Shown piece after piece: positions 9,995-17,059 of a stretch of DNA of 31,885 nt. Location of the stretch: positions 1-31,885 of IMG/VR virus record IMGVR_UViG_3300035187_001784; one strand, 5' to 3'. The notes beneath the pieces are model-generated. The model searched no databases. It worked only from the letters and a program-made list of their open reading frames with translations, and was not told the DNA's origin. Each line of letters opens with the position of its first letter. The first letter of the stretch is position 1. A program made the translations under genes and the position numbers. The DNA comes from a virus.

Positions 9995-10349
9995 AGTTTT
10001 TCTTTAACAGATCGACGTACTCTTTCTTCACATGCGAAATTTTCGGCATGACCAGATTAAACTTCTCAGATTGCTTGCTATAAATAAGATAAGGAATGCA
10101 AGAGTTGTCGCAGTTGAACTGATCGAACTTAGACTCTTCTTCGCCAGTAGTCGGGTGCGAATGGTAAATCGCAACAAGCTTGCCAGAGCGCATCTTTTTT
10201 AAGATTTCGAGCGGATGAATCTCAAATACATCATCTGCGTAAGAGGCGATATTCTTTGCTGGCTCAGATTTGAATTCGCCATCTTCGTAAGTCACGAATC
10301 CACAAACCTCTAGCGATGAAGATGCTGCGTGTTCAATTATTGTTTTCAT
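9987..10349 (-). CDS. Tail assembly protein K-like, JAMM/MPN peptidase domain only (120 aa)
   Basis: Carries the JAMM metalloprotease signature: E14 in LEVCGF, then H63-S-H65, seven residues, S73-x-x-D76. Two histidines and the aspartate would bind zinc and Glu14 would be catalytic. The gene order (L, this gene, I, J) matches lambda K. Lambda K also has a C-terminal NlpC/P60 peptidase domain, absent here, since the protein ends at residue 120. It may cleave a tail protein during tip assembly; the substrate is unknown. Its ATG overlaps the stop of the upstream L-like gene (TAATG) and its end overlaps the next gene by 8 bases, so the three are probably translationally coupled. Confidence 0.88.
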   Translation of the reverse strand: MKTIIEHAASSSLEVCGFVTYEDGEFKSEPAKNIASYADDVFEIHPLEILKKMRSGKLVAIYHSHPTTGEEESKFDQFNCDNSCIPYLIYSKQSEKFNLVMPKISHVKKEYVDLLKKNYD

Positions 10350-11329
10350 TACTGATTAAAGTTGATTGGATACTCTTCTGTTCCGGGGAAGCCGCCGAAT
10401 GGAAGCTCATTGTTCTTGCCAAAACGAAGTTTGCATCCCGTAATAGACTTTGAGCACTGATCGGCCATCCAGAACTCTTTATTGATCGATGGATTTTTGC
10501 CTGCCGAAGAAGTGTGAGCTTTAACGCAAATGTAAAACTTTTGTAAAGGACGCCAGTTCGGATTTTTATTAATATCTTCTTCCGAGACTTTCACGTTGCT
10601 GTTTTCAACGTAAACGAAATCGCCTACCGAATATGCTGTGGCAGCTTTCCATAACCCCTTGTTTACCTTGTTTGCTAAAGAAGTTGATGTTCCAGCGTTG
10701 ACATCGATTGCAGTGACAAACTCTTTGTCGTTATCGTCTGCGACTGGAGGACCATTAAATCCACAGCCATTACCGCGATAATGGAACGAACAATAGCGCG
10801 ACATCACGATTCTGCGAGGAAACGTAACGTTCTCTAGCTCTAGAGGCGAGGCCAACTCAAACTCTACGATAGCCCGATTCTCGGAAGAACGGCGCAAAAT
10901 AAAGAAGACTTGATCTTCCAAACCAGCAGTAGAGTCTGCTGAACCGTAAGGATTCTTGGAATCCGAGAAGTTGTTGTTATCCAAGAATTTCAGAAAAGTT
11001 CTTTTTCTGACTACCTTTGCTCCAACAAGGTTGTTGTAGCGGCGAATTAAGTTAGAAACAAAGAAATCTTGGTTCGATACGGTCAGTTTCGGGCGCGGAA
11101 GCGACCCGTCTCCTTTAGATTCGAATCCAGAGCTTTGAATCGGAAATGGAGAATACTCTTGTCCCTGCCAATAGATCGGGCCATTTATTCCATTTGTCCC
11201 GCCGTGAATGTAAAGTTTCTCGTCTGGCTGATTAACGTAATCATAGTAAATAACGAAGAATTCCAAAAGAGCCGTTGGCTCTAGTGAAAAAAGCTCCGCA
11301 TTGACTTTCTGATTAGACTCCTTAGACAT
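10349..11329 (-). CDS. Minor tail protein L-like, probable Fe-S protein with inserted binding module (326 aa)
   Basis: First gene of the leftward tail-tip operon. It matches lambda L: N-terminal beta-rich part with LPRPKLTVSN (about 77-86), ELASPLELENVTFPRR (about 158-173), and four cysteines at C180 and C189 (CSFHYRGNGCGF) and C292 and C299 (DQCSKSITGCKLRFG), the pattern that ligates an iron-sulfur cluster in this family. Between the two cysteine pairs is an insertion (about 225-290) with W227, AYSVGDFVYV, FYICVKAHTSS and FW287, resembling a CBM5/12-type carbohydrate-binding module. L is a tail-tip component linking tail tube and J. AAGGA sits one base from the ATG, too close to be a good SD. 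Confidence 0.92.
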   Translation of the reverse strand: MSKESNQKVNAELFSLEPTALLEFFVIYYDYVNQPDEKLYIHGGTNGINGPIYWQGQEYSPFPIQSSGFESKGDGSLPRPKLTVSNQDFFVSNLIRRYNNLVGAKVVRKRTFLKFLDNNNFSDSKNPYGSADSTAGLEDQVFFILRRSSENRAIVEFELASPLELENVTFPRRIVMSRYCSFHYRGNGCGFNGPPVADDNDKEFVTAIDVNAGTSTSLANKVNKGLWKAATAYSVGDFVYVENSNVKVSEEDINKNPNWRPLQKFYICVKAHTSSAGKNPSINKEFWMADQCSKSITGCKLRFGKNNELPFGGFPGTEEYPINFNQ

Positions 11330-11359
11330 TTCCTTTTACCTTTAGATTATATTACACTA
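11330..11359. promoter_or_regulatory. 30-base divergent gap between tail operon and rightward genes
   Basis: The leftward L-like gene and the rightward GTG start at 11360 are only 30 bases apart. The AT-rich stretch TTAGATTATATTACA could hold a -10 element, but I cannot assign -35/-10 pairs with confidence for either side. Any promoter must overlap the opposing coding region. Confidence 0.3.
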
Positions 11360-11839
11360 GTGAACGATAAAAACCAGATAAAAATAGACGCTTTGCAGAT
11401 AGAGAAGATGCGTCTTAACGACATACCCGACGTTTTGCGGCTCGCTTCGAAAGCCCAGTCTAAGCTAAAAGTTTTTGCAATTGGTGCGCCATCTGTTATT
11501 TTTAAACAAGTTTCGCTAGTTTTGCAGCAAAACTTCAGAAGTTCGTTCGTTTTCCTATCGAACGATAAGATTGTGGGAGCTTTTGTTGTTAAGCGTGAAA
11601 CGAGCATCTCGGCAGAGATTGTTTACTGTTTCTTCTCTCCAGACTTTGATTTGCACGAAAAAGCGGCAGAAATGCTTAAAAACCATTTAATTTCATCAAA
11701 ATTTTCGGTACTTTCGACCAAAATAAGCAAAACGAGAAAAGACTACGACTTGTTAATCGAGTTTATGAACGCGCTGAAATTGACGGAAATTCTAGCCGAA
11801 AACGACGCTTTTCAAACGATTTCTACTAAAAAGCCTTGA
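11360..11839 (+). CDS. GNAT-like acetyltransferase fold protein (159 aa)
   Basis: Begins with GTG. It has the layout of a GNAT domain: KMRLNDIPDVLRLASKA at the start, then SFVFLSNDKIVGAFVVKR as the paired central strands, then AEIVYCFFSPDFDLHEKAAEMLKNHL where GNAT proteins place the acetyl-CoA-binding strand and helix. The canonical Q/R-x-x-G-x-G/A loop is not clear, so the fold may be degenerate or the protein may not bind acetyl-CoA. First rightward gene after the tail operon; the next gene starts 30 bases later from its own promoter. Substrate unknown. Confidence 0.6.
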   Translation: MNDKNQIKIDALQIEKMRLNDIPDVLRLASKAQSKLKVFAIGAPSVIFKQVSLVLQQNFRSSFVFLSNDKIVGAFVVKRETSISAEIVYCFFSPDFDLHEKAAEMLKNHLISSKFSVLSTKISKTRKDYDLLIEFMNALKLTEILAENDAFQTISTKKP

Positions 11840-11863
11840 CTTTACGTCAGAATCGCGTAAGTT
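11836..11863 (+). promoter_or_regulatory. Sigma70-like promoter for deaminase gene, leaderless start
   Basis: TTGACT at 11836-11841, a 16-base spacer, then TAAGTT at 11858-11863. The expected +1 falls at about 11869-11870, which is the GTG start of the next gene. The preceding GNAT-like gene ends inside the promoter. Confidence 0.6.
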
Positions 11864-11869
11864 CGTTGC

Positions 11870-12247
11870 GTGAAATTCGAAAGGCTAATCCAGCTTGCTC
11901 GCAACTTAGTTATCTACGACGACATTGACCTCCGTTGTCGGCATTTTGCGTTCATTCTGGATAAAAATCGAATCGTTTCAATCGGAAAGAATTCTAAGAA
12001 AGGTCATCCGATCAATCAGAAGTTTGGCTATCCGAGCGGCTGCGGTCTTCACGCCGAAGCTAGTGCAGTTATCAAGTCGGGCAAGATCGACCATTCTAGA
12101 CACACGATGGTCACGTTTCGCATCGACCGTAATAATAACATCGCTATGGGCAAGCCGTGTAGTCATTGCCAAAAACTTTTAAATGATGTTGAATTTAAGA
12201 ATGTTTTTTACTCTAATGAGAGTGGAGAGTTTGTTCGCTCAAAATGA
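11870..12247 (+). CDS. Zinc-dependent cytidine/dCMP deaminase family protein (125 aa)
   Basis: Shows both halves of the deaminase zinc site: H61-A-E63 (CGLHAEASAV) and P96-C97-S-H-C100 (GKPCSHCQKLL). Glu63 would be the proton shuttle; His61, Cys97 and Cys100 bind zinc. Length fits a single-domain deaminase. The likely substrate is a cytosine nucleotide, with dCMP to dUMP the common phage reaction, but this cannot be fixed from sequence and it could act on another base. The GTG start sits at the predicted +1 of its own promoter with no SD, so it may be leaderless. It overlaps the glycosyltransferase gene by 4 bases (ATGA). Confidence 0.78.
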   Translation: MKFERLIQLARNLVIYDDIDLRCRHFAFILDKNRIVSIGKNSKKGHPINQKFGYPSGCGLHAEASAVIKSGKIDHSRHTMVTFRIDRNNNIAMGKPCSHCQKLLNDVEFKNVFYSNESGEFVRSK

Positions 12248-13233
12248 ATATTTTAATCATCGAAGCTACCAGTAAACGCAAGCCATTAGCACAAGACTAT
12301 AGCGACACGTCAATCGTGCATTGTCGCAACAGTCTGATCTTAAAGAATGCGCTAGGAGCCGACTTGCTAGACGGCGAGTATGCACTGCCAGAAGTCTTGT
12401 CGAAGCAGTACGACGTTATCGTTTGCGCCTATGCGTCTCCGTATATGCCGCACGTTCCGTACAGAGAAGTCTTGAAAAAGAATCCGAACGCTCGTTACGT
12501 TTGGCTCGTAAACGATCACGACATCGAAGACAACCAGCTTTTGCGCTGGGGAATCGTTGAGATGGGCATCAAGTACGACATGATCTGCAACAATCCAAGA
12601 TCGGGCTATCGGCACTGGATATTGAACAAGAACATCGCAAATAAGAAGTTAAATGACTTTATTGGCGAGTGGTTAACGGTCAACTTGAACTCTTTGATTA
12701 TGGACACGTTCGCGCCCGTTGACTTGAGCGCAAAGAACGGCATCATCTACTACGGCACTTACCGCAAGTGGCGACAAGCATCGTTCCAAAAGTATCTCAC
12801 AAAAGGAGTGTCGCTCTCTGCTTCGAATAAAAATTGGAAAAAATTCAAAGCGATCAACTGCGATTGCGAGTATTTGCCGAAGCTAGAATGGACAAAGAAC
12901 AACGAAGACCTTCGCAAGTACAAGTACTCGATCTACATCGAGGACGAGCATACGCACAACAATTATGCTTTCTTGGCGAACCGATTCTACGAGGCACTAA
13001 TGACCGATACTGTCGTCTTGTTTGACTCGGCGTGCAGCAACACGATTTCTATGTGCGGCTATCCGCTTTCGGAAAACATCATTATTACTCCAGAAAAGTT
13101 GCAAATGGGCTTGACAAACTATGTCAACACGCTCAATTTTGAAGCTGAACTCAAGCACCAGCGTTCGTTTCTCGACAAAGCATACGAGGAAAAACGAGCG
13201 ACAATCGAACAAATAAAGAACTTCTTAACATGA
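12244..13233 (+). CDS. GT-B-type glycosyltransferase (329 aa)
   Basis: A single domain pair with an N-terminal Rossmann-like half (MNILIIEATS; later YDVIVCAYAS and RYVWLVNDHDIE) and a C-terminal half with the sugar-nucleotide-binding pattern KYSIYIEDE...NNYAFLANRFYEALMTDTVVLFD (about residues 226-262). The FxxNRFyEAlm segment with its acidic residue is typical of GT-B enzymes. It may glycosylate phage DNA bases, as T4 glucosyltransferases do, or a surface or virion component. Its position directly after a cytosine-deaminase-like gene weakly favours nucleotide or DNA chemistry. ATGA overlaps at both ends indicate a coupled operon. Acceptor and donor unknown. Confidence 0.7.
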   Translation: MNILIIEATSKRKPLAQDYSDTSIVHCRNSLILKNALGADLLDGEYALPEVLSKQYDVIVCAYASPYMPHVPYREVLKKNPNARYVWLVNDHDIEDNQLLRWGIVEMGIKYDMICNNPRSGYRHWILNKNIANKKLNDFIGEWLTVNLNSLIMDTFAPVDLSAKNGIIYYGTYRKWRQASFQKYLTKGVSLSASNKNWKKFKAINCDCEYLPKLEWTKNNEDLRKYKYSIYIEDEHTHNNYAFLANRFYEALMTDTVVLFDSACSNTISMCGYPLSENIIITPEKLQMGLTNYVNTLNFEAELKHQRSFLDKAYEEKRATIEQIKNFLT

Positions 13234-13514
13234 AAGCAAAAGCGAGATTCGTAATCCCGAACGTTTCGGCTCAAGCAATTGGCGTTGACTTGCGCGAGCT
13301 TTACGATATTGAAATCACGACCAACACTGAGTCTCTTTATCCAGACACTCACTTTGCTACGGTCAAAGTGCCTGAAAAGGCTCCAATGCAAATTCAAATT
13401 GCCGACGTGTCTTTCGTGCCGCATGGCATGACGATTCGTTGTTGGTTCGTATTCGATCCAGAAAGCGCATCGCCCCGCTTGTTCCAAGGAGCAATTTCAA
13501 TCACCAACTCATGA
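13230..13514 (+). CDS. Unknown protein, beta-rich (94 aa)
   Basis: Not recognised. It has alternating strands (KARFVIPNVS, FATVKVPEKAPMQIQIADVSFV, TIRCWFVFD), suggesting a small beta-sandwich or barrel; no catalytic motif, signal peptide or membrane segment is visible. It starts inside the glycosyltransferase stop (ATGA) and overlaps the next gene by ATGA, so it is co-translated with both. Confidence 0.75.
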   Translation: MKAKARFVIPNVSAQAIGVDLRELYDIEITTNTESLYPDTHFATVKVPEKAPMQIQIADVSFVPHGMTIRCWFVFDPESASPRLFQGAISITNS

Positions 13515-13729
13515 ACAGATACTTACTTCTTGAAGACGTGATCGTACAAGCGGACTGCCCGATTGAAAATCGCGAGAGCGATAGGGTCGTTCTTAATAGC
13601 GGAGAAGAGATCGTTATCTTTGGCGAAACAAACGATTTGTTCGATCCAACTTTGCGCTATCTAGTTACAAATAACGGTTGGATTCTTAAAGTGCCCGACG
13701 AAGATTTTAAATTTTTTAAATCAATATAA
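13511..13729 (+). CDS. Unknown small acidic protein (72 aa)
   Basis: Start chosen at the ATG in the ATGA overlap (13511) rather than an upstream GTG, because nearly all neighbours use this junction. The protein reads MNRYLLLEDVIVQADCPIE and ends in KVPDEDFKFFKSI. It is beta-rich and acidic with no recognised domain. It shares one base with the next gene. Confidence 0.72.
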   Translation: MNRYLLLEDVIVQADCPIENRESDRVVLNSGEEIVIFGETNDLFDPTLRYLVTNNGWILKVPDEDFKFFKSI

Positions 13730-14373
13730 TGACCTCTGAAAAAGAAAGCGAAAACACAGTTTTCGAAGCTTACAAGAAAGTCAAAGAAGACGTTGAGCTT
13801 CTGCTCGGCAGAAAAACGACGCGCAAAAACTACAAGCAAGCCATCGTTGATGTTTCTTCAGAGATCGTCTCGAAATCGCTAGAAGGCGACTCGTCGAATG
13901 TCGAACAGATATCGCGCATTTCAAATTTCTTTGACGAGTGCAAGTATTTGCTCGGTCAAGTTGTGTGGAGTCAAGTCGAGCACAAGAGCATCAAGATCGA
14001 AATCTCTTACGATAATTTGTCGATCTCTCGATGGGACATTCCGATTGATATGATCTTCACTCACGAAGACACGTTCAAGGCGGCGTTCCCACTGATTCAA
14101 CAAAGCTTCGACGACGTTTTCAATTCAAGCTTTCTCAATCCTCTCGTTCGCAAGTATATCATGGACGGCGACGAAGCGTCGATCAAGTGGCTTTACACGA
14201 TCTACGAGAAGTCATCTCCAGAAACGTGTCTCGCTATTTCTACTATGTTAAAAGAGACGTTTCCCGCTTTCTATAAGCATATTACCGAAAAGCTTGACGT
14301 AATGAACACCGAAGAGATCGGAAGCACGAAAAAGAAGCGATCAAATAAAAAGATCAATAAGACTAAAAAGTAA
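13729..14373 (+). CDS. Unknown helical protein with basic tail (214 aa)
   Basis: Not recognised. Mostly helical and charged, with aromatic strands in the middle (SIKIEISYDNLSISRWDIP, about residues 86-104) and a Lys-rich C-terminus (KKKRSNKKINKTKK) that could contact nucleic acid. No enzyme motif seen. It starts one base from the previous stop and ends 6 bases before the next gene. Confidence 0.75.
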   Translation: MTSEKESENTVFEAYKKVKEDVELLLGRKTTRKNYKQAIVDVSSEIVSKSLEGDSSNVEQISRISNFFDECKYLLGQVVWSQVEHKSIKIEISYDNLSISRWDIPIDMIFTHEDTFKAAFPLIQQSFDDVFNSSFLNPLVRKYIMDGDEASIKWLYTIYEKSSPETCLAISTMLKETFPAFYKHITEKLDVMNTEEIGSTKKKRSNKKINKTKK

Positions 14374-14379
14374 TCGTTT

Positions 14380-15030
14380 ATGCCGTACCTAAACGCTAAC
14401 ATTCCCGTCTTCGCCGCTTACGTTAAAAGTGATTTTTTATACAACAACGAGAACAAAAAAACCGACTATGTTTTATGCGAGGTGTTTGGGATTACTAGCT
14501 TAACAAGACGGTGCTTAACGTTTCAAATAATGACAGAATACGGTTCGCGCCATGATCGCGTTCCGATTCATTATTTAGTTAACGAACCAGAGCACTCGGA
14601 TTTACCGCTCGATTGGCTTCAGCTTTGGGACTGCTTCTCGTACAACTTGTCTGTTACTCGCTGGGAATACCACAAGAACGCTAAAGTTAAAATTCAATTA
14701 AAGAACCGTGAATGGATCGAAGGCAAATATCTTTTTACAATTGATTGGCACGACAACCCCGATGCTGCGTATGGCTACTCGGAAATGGCGGGTGGCCATA
14801 AGTGCGGTCACGTCATTTGGGGCGTGAGCGACAAAGATGGCAAGCCAGTTAATCAGCTATTTTGCCAACCAAATAATCGCGTAATCTGGACCGATGGTGG
14901 AGCTTTTATTTCTAAAAAATTAGAAAAGCCTGACTGGAAAGTCTTTACGCAAGAATTTACTTGCGAAGGCAACAGCAAGTGGGTAGCAGAAGATAACTGG
15001 GATTACTTTTACCAATTCAAAAAGGAATGA
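14380..15030 (+). CDS. Unknown conserved-looking phage protein (216 aa)
   Basis: Not assigned. It is rich in aromatic residues, with compact motifs such as VCEVFGITS-like strands near residue 33, RVPIHYLVNEPEH (about 60-72), LQLWDCFSYNLSVTRW (about 80-95) and DWHDNPDAAYGYSEMAGGHKC (about 121-141). The middle and end (GHVIWGVSDKDGKPV, NRVIWTDGGAF) look like a beta-rich globular domain. No signal or membrane segment. Its last 4 bases overlap the next gene (ATGA), which looks nuclease-like, so a joint role in nucleic-acid handling is possible but unproven. Confidence 0.75.
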   Translation: MPYLNANIPVFAAYVKSDFLYNNENKKTDYVLCEVFGITSLTRRCLTFQIMTEYGSRHDRVPIHYLVNEPEHSDLPLDWLQLWDCFSYNLSVTRWEYHKNAKVKIQLKNREWIEGKYLFTIDWHDNPDAAYGYSEMAGGHKCGHVIWGVSDKDGKPVNQLFCQPNNRVIWTDGGAFISKKLEKPDWKVFTQEFTCEGNSKWVAEDNWDYFYQFKKE

Positions 15031-15515
15031 TCGAGGTCGAAATAACTAAAGATATGATCGAGCTTGCGCTAGAAAGAGCGGCGCAAGTTCCGCTGCTTCG
15101 CAACTCGGACACGCAAGGTCACGGTACAAAAATCGCCGCACTGAGCGATCTTATGGTACAAAAAGTTTGGGGCGGTAGGATCATGTCCGACAAGAGTTAC
15201 GACTTCGACTGGATCTCTCCGAAGCTTTTTTTATTCGAAATAAAAGCCAAAGAGCGAAACGTTGTGCCTGAACCTTGGCACAACTGCACGGTAAAAGAGT
15301 ACAACACGAACCAGCGGTGCGACTACTACTTGTTTACTAGTATCTTTGGCGACTATAGCCGAGGATGGATTCTCGGTTACATCGAAAAGAAAAAGTTTTT
15401 CGAAAACGCTCGGCTCTTCAAGAAAGGCGAGATCGATCCCGATCCTCGCGGCGACCGATACGCTTTCCCTTCGAACTGCTACAATTTAAAAATTGAACAA
15501 TTAAGCTGCAAATAG
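15027..15515 (+). CDS. PD-(D/E)XK nuclease-like protein (162 aa)
   Basis: The central pattern is SYDFDWISPKLFLFEIKAKER (about residues 55-75): an acidic residue, a turn, then E-I-K on a strand, as in the D...ExK core of PD-(D/E)XK enzymes. A preceding helix (KIAALSDLMVQKVWGG) takes the place of the usual N-terminal helix, although the glutamate often found there is not obvious. A later RGWILGYIEKKKFF strand-helix fits the same fold. It may be an endonuclease acting on DNA or a relic. Overlaps the upstream gene by ATGA. Family-level call only. Confidence 0.55.
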   Translation: MIEVEITKDMIELALERAAQVPLLRNSDTQGHGTKIAALSDLMVQKVWGGRIMSDKSYDFDWISPKLFLFEIKAKERNVVPEPWHNCTVKEYNTNQRCDYYLFTSIFGDYSRGWILGYIEKKKFFENARLFKKGEIDPDPRGDRYAFPSNCYNLKIEQLSCK

Positions 15516-15517
15516 GC

Positions 15518-15546
15518 TTGACTTTTGAAATCAAGCTTGGCAGAAC
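15518..15546 (+). promoter_or_regulatory. Possible promoter or operator before uvsE
   Basis: TTGACT at 15518-15523 lies in the same CTTGACT context as better promoters in this window, immediately after the previous stop. The -10 is poor (CAGAAC at 15541-15546, spacer 17). The -35 lies inside an interrupted palindrome, CTTGA at 15517-15521 and TCAAG at 15531-15535, which could be an operator. Confidence 0.4.
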
Positions 15547-15555
15547 ATTGCGATC

Positions 15556-16470
15556 ATGAACCTCGCCCTCTGTTGCATCTCGAATATCCTTGCGGAACAA
15601 GGTCACAAGTTCCAGACGATGACGTACACGCGCTTTGCCGCTTTACCGCGAGACGAAGCTTTACGCATCTTGTCCGAGCGCATTTTAAATAACTTTTTAG
15701 TCACCGACAAGACTATCGAGCACTGCGCAAGCCTCGGCATCGCTGGCTATCGCCTCTCGTCTAGTCTCACTCCGGTCATCGATCACCCCGACGTTGACCT
15801 TCAGCTAGAAGACTTGCCCAACTGGACAGAACTGTCTGCGGCTCTAGCGTCGATCAAGGCAACAATCGAGCGCACCAAAGTTCGCATCTCGGCTCACCCA
15901 TCCGAATACGTCTCACTCACTAGCGAGTCGCCAACGGTCATCGCTAACAGCACTCGCGATCTCATTTCTCACGCTAATTTGTTCGACCGCATCGGCTTGC
16001 CAAACGATTATCGTTCGCCGCTCAACATTCATTGTCGTCAAGACGGCAACGCAAAAGAAATTTCGCAGCGTTTTCTCAGCAACTTCAACAAGCTGCCGAG
16101 CAACGTTCAGTCGCGGCTGACGCTAGAAGTAAACGATAACGTGAACGGCACTTGGAATCTTTCGAATCTGTTCTCTCACTTCTTCAAGACTGCTGGCATT
16201 CCGATCACTTACGATTCGCTGCATCGCCAGTTTTGTAACAGCGGCAATTCCGATGGGCAAGACTTTATGCTCGCGTTCAGTACATGGAACACGACGCCGC
16301 TATTTCACTTTTCCGAAGGCATCAACGGCACCCGCAAGCACGCCGATATGCCAACATCGATTCCCGAAGCTTACGGCACCGATGTCTTTTTCGACGTAGA
16401 ACTTAAAAACAAAGATCATGCGATCCTCCAAATCCTCCAAAACCTCAAAGCTTCAAAAGCTACTCAATAA
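15556..16470 (+). CDS. uvsE: UV damage endonuclease UvsE/UVDE (304 aa)
   Basis: Full-length match to the UVDE family (TIM-barrel metal-dependent repair endonuclease that nicks 5' of UV photoproducts). Family motifs run in order: TMTYTRFAALP (about 22-32), ILNNFLVTDKTIEHCASLGI, YRLSSSLTPVIDHPD, VRISAHPSEYVSLTS (about 113-127), PLNIHCRQDGNAKEI, SRLTLEVNDN, ITYDSLHRQFC, FHFSEGINGTRKHADMP and DVELKNKDHAIL. The metal-binding His and Glu residues in these motifs are present. It would repair phage DNA in UV-exposed, probably surface-water, settings. The ATG at 15556 begins MNLALCCISN, fitting the usual family start. Confidence 0.95.
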   Translation: MNLALCCISNILAEQGHKFQTMTYTRFAALPRDEALRILSERILNNFLVTDKTIEHCASLGIAGYRLSSSLTPVIDHPDVDLQLEDLPNWTELSAALASIKATIERTKVRISAHPSEYVSLTSESPTVIANSTRDLISHANLFDRIGLPNDYRSPLNIHCRQDGNAKEISQRFLSNFNKLPSNVQSRLTLEVNDNVNGTWNLSNLFSHFFKTAGIPITYDSLHRQFCNSGNSDGQDFMLAFSTWNTTPLFHFSEGINGTRKHADMPTSIPEAYGTDVFFDVELKNKDHAILQILQNLKASKATQ

Positions 16471-16492
16471 GAATCGAGACCTCATCGAGTCG

Positions 16493-16774
16493 ATGCTATT
16501 CAAGATAGAAGTTGACTTCATTATCGAAAGCTTTCAGTGTCAAGAAGAGAGCGGCGAGTACGAAGTCACTGCTTATGTTGTTTGCACCGAAGGCGTTGAT
16601 GGCGCGATCTTGCCAGATATGGGCAAAGGAACCGTTGCTTTCTTGGTTTACAACCAGAACTTGGCAGACCACATGAAAGAAGAAGGATTTACAAACGAAG
16701 AGATAGAAAAGAACGGTAAAGTGTGGACAATAATTGAAAATGCAGAAGATTTTGTTAAAATTCTAGCGTCATAA
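16493..16774 (+). CDS. Unknown small acidic protein (93 aa)
   Basis: Start set at the ATG at 16493 (MLFKIEVDFIIES). An in-frame ATG at 16418 would add 25 low-complexity residues overlapping uvsE by 53 bases and looks less natural. The protein is acidic and beta/alpha mixed (YEVTAYVVCTEGVDGA; GFTNEEIEKNGKVWTIIENAEDFVKILA). No domain recognised. Next gene begins 2 bases after its stop. Confidence 0.7.
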   Translation: MLFKIEVDFIIESFQCQEESGEYEVTAYVVCTEGVDGAILPDMGKGTVAFLVYNQNLADHMKEEGFTNEEIEKNGKVWTIIENAEDFVKILAS

Positions 16775-16776
16775 CT

Positions 16777-17022
16777 ATGCCCTCCGTCACCATCTTTTCC
16801 TCCTCGGACATTAAAGAGGTTTACGACGTTTGCAAAGAAGCTTCCGCAAGCTTTTTAAAACATTTTAAATTCCAAGCTGAATTTGGCATTTCTCACAAGA
16901 CTACCGAGAAAGTTTACTCGCTCGTAGCTCATGACGTGAACTCCGTTGAACAGAAGTTCTTGGAAACGAGCGTCTTAGAAATTTCTCAAAAAAAGTTGAA
17001 GAAACCTGTTGACGGTTCTTAA
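16777..17022 (+). CDS. Unknown small protein (81 aa)
   Basis: Starts with ATG two bases after the previous stop. It reads MPSVTIFSSSDIKEVYDVCKE, then a mixed helix/strand region. No motif recognised. Its 3' end contains the -35 element of the rIIA promoter (17009-17014). Confidence 0.65.
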   Translation: MPSVTIFSSSDIKEVYDVCKEASASFLKHFKFQAEFGISHKTTEKVYSLVAHDVNSVEQKFLETSVLEISQKKLKKPVDGS

Positions 17023-17036
17023 AAGTGTGGTAGATT
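17009..17036 (+). promoter_or_regulatory. Sigma70-like promoter for rIIA-rIIB
   Basis: TTGACG at 17009-17014, 16-base spacer, TAGATT at 17031-17036. The expected +1 is near 17043, leaving a leader of about 17 bases with no SD before the ATG at 17060. This is also the reason for rejecting the in-frame TTG at 17009 as the rIIA start. Confidence 0.6.
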
Positions 17037-17059
17037 GTTGCTCGAAACTAATTGCTCCA

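Noticed and set aside
17009-17059. In-frame TTG start adding 17 residues to rIIA
   Set aside because: The TTG is part of the -35 element of a good promoter; the ATG at 17060 lies downstream of the expected transcript start.
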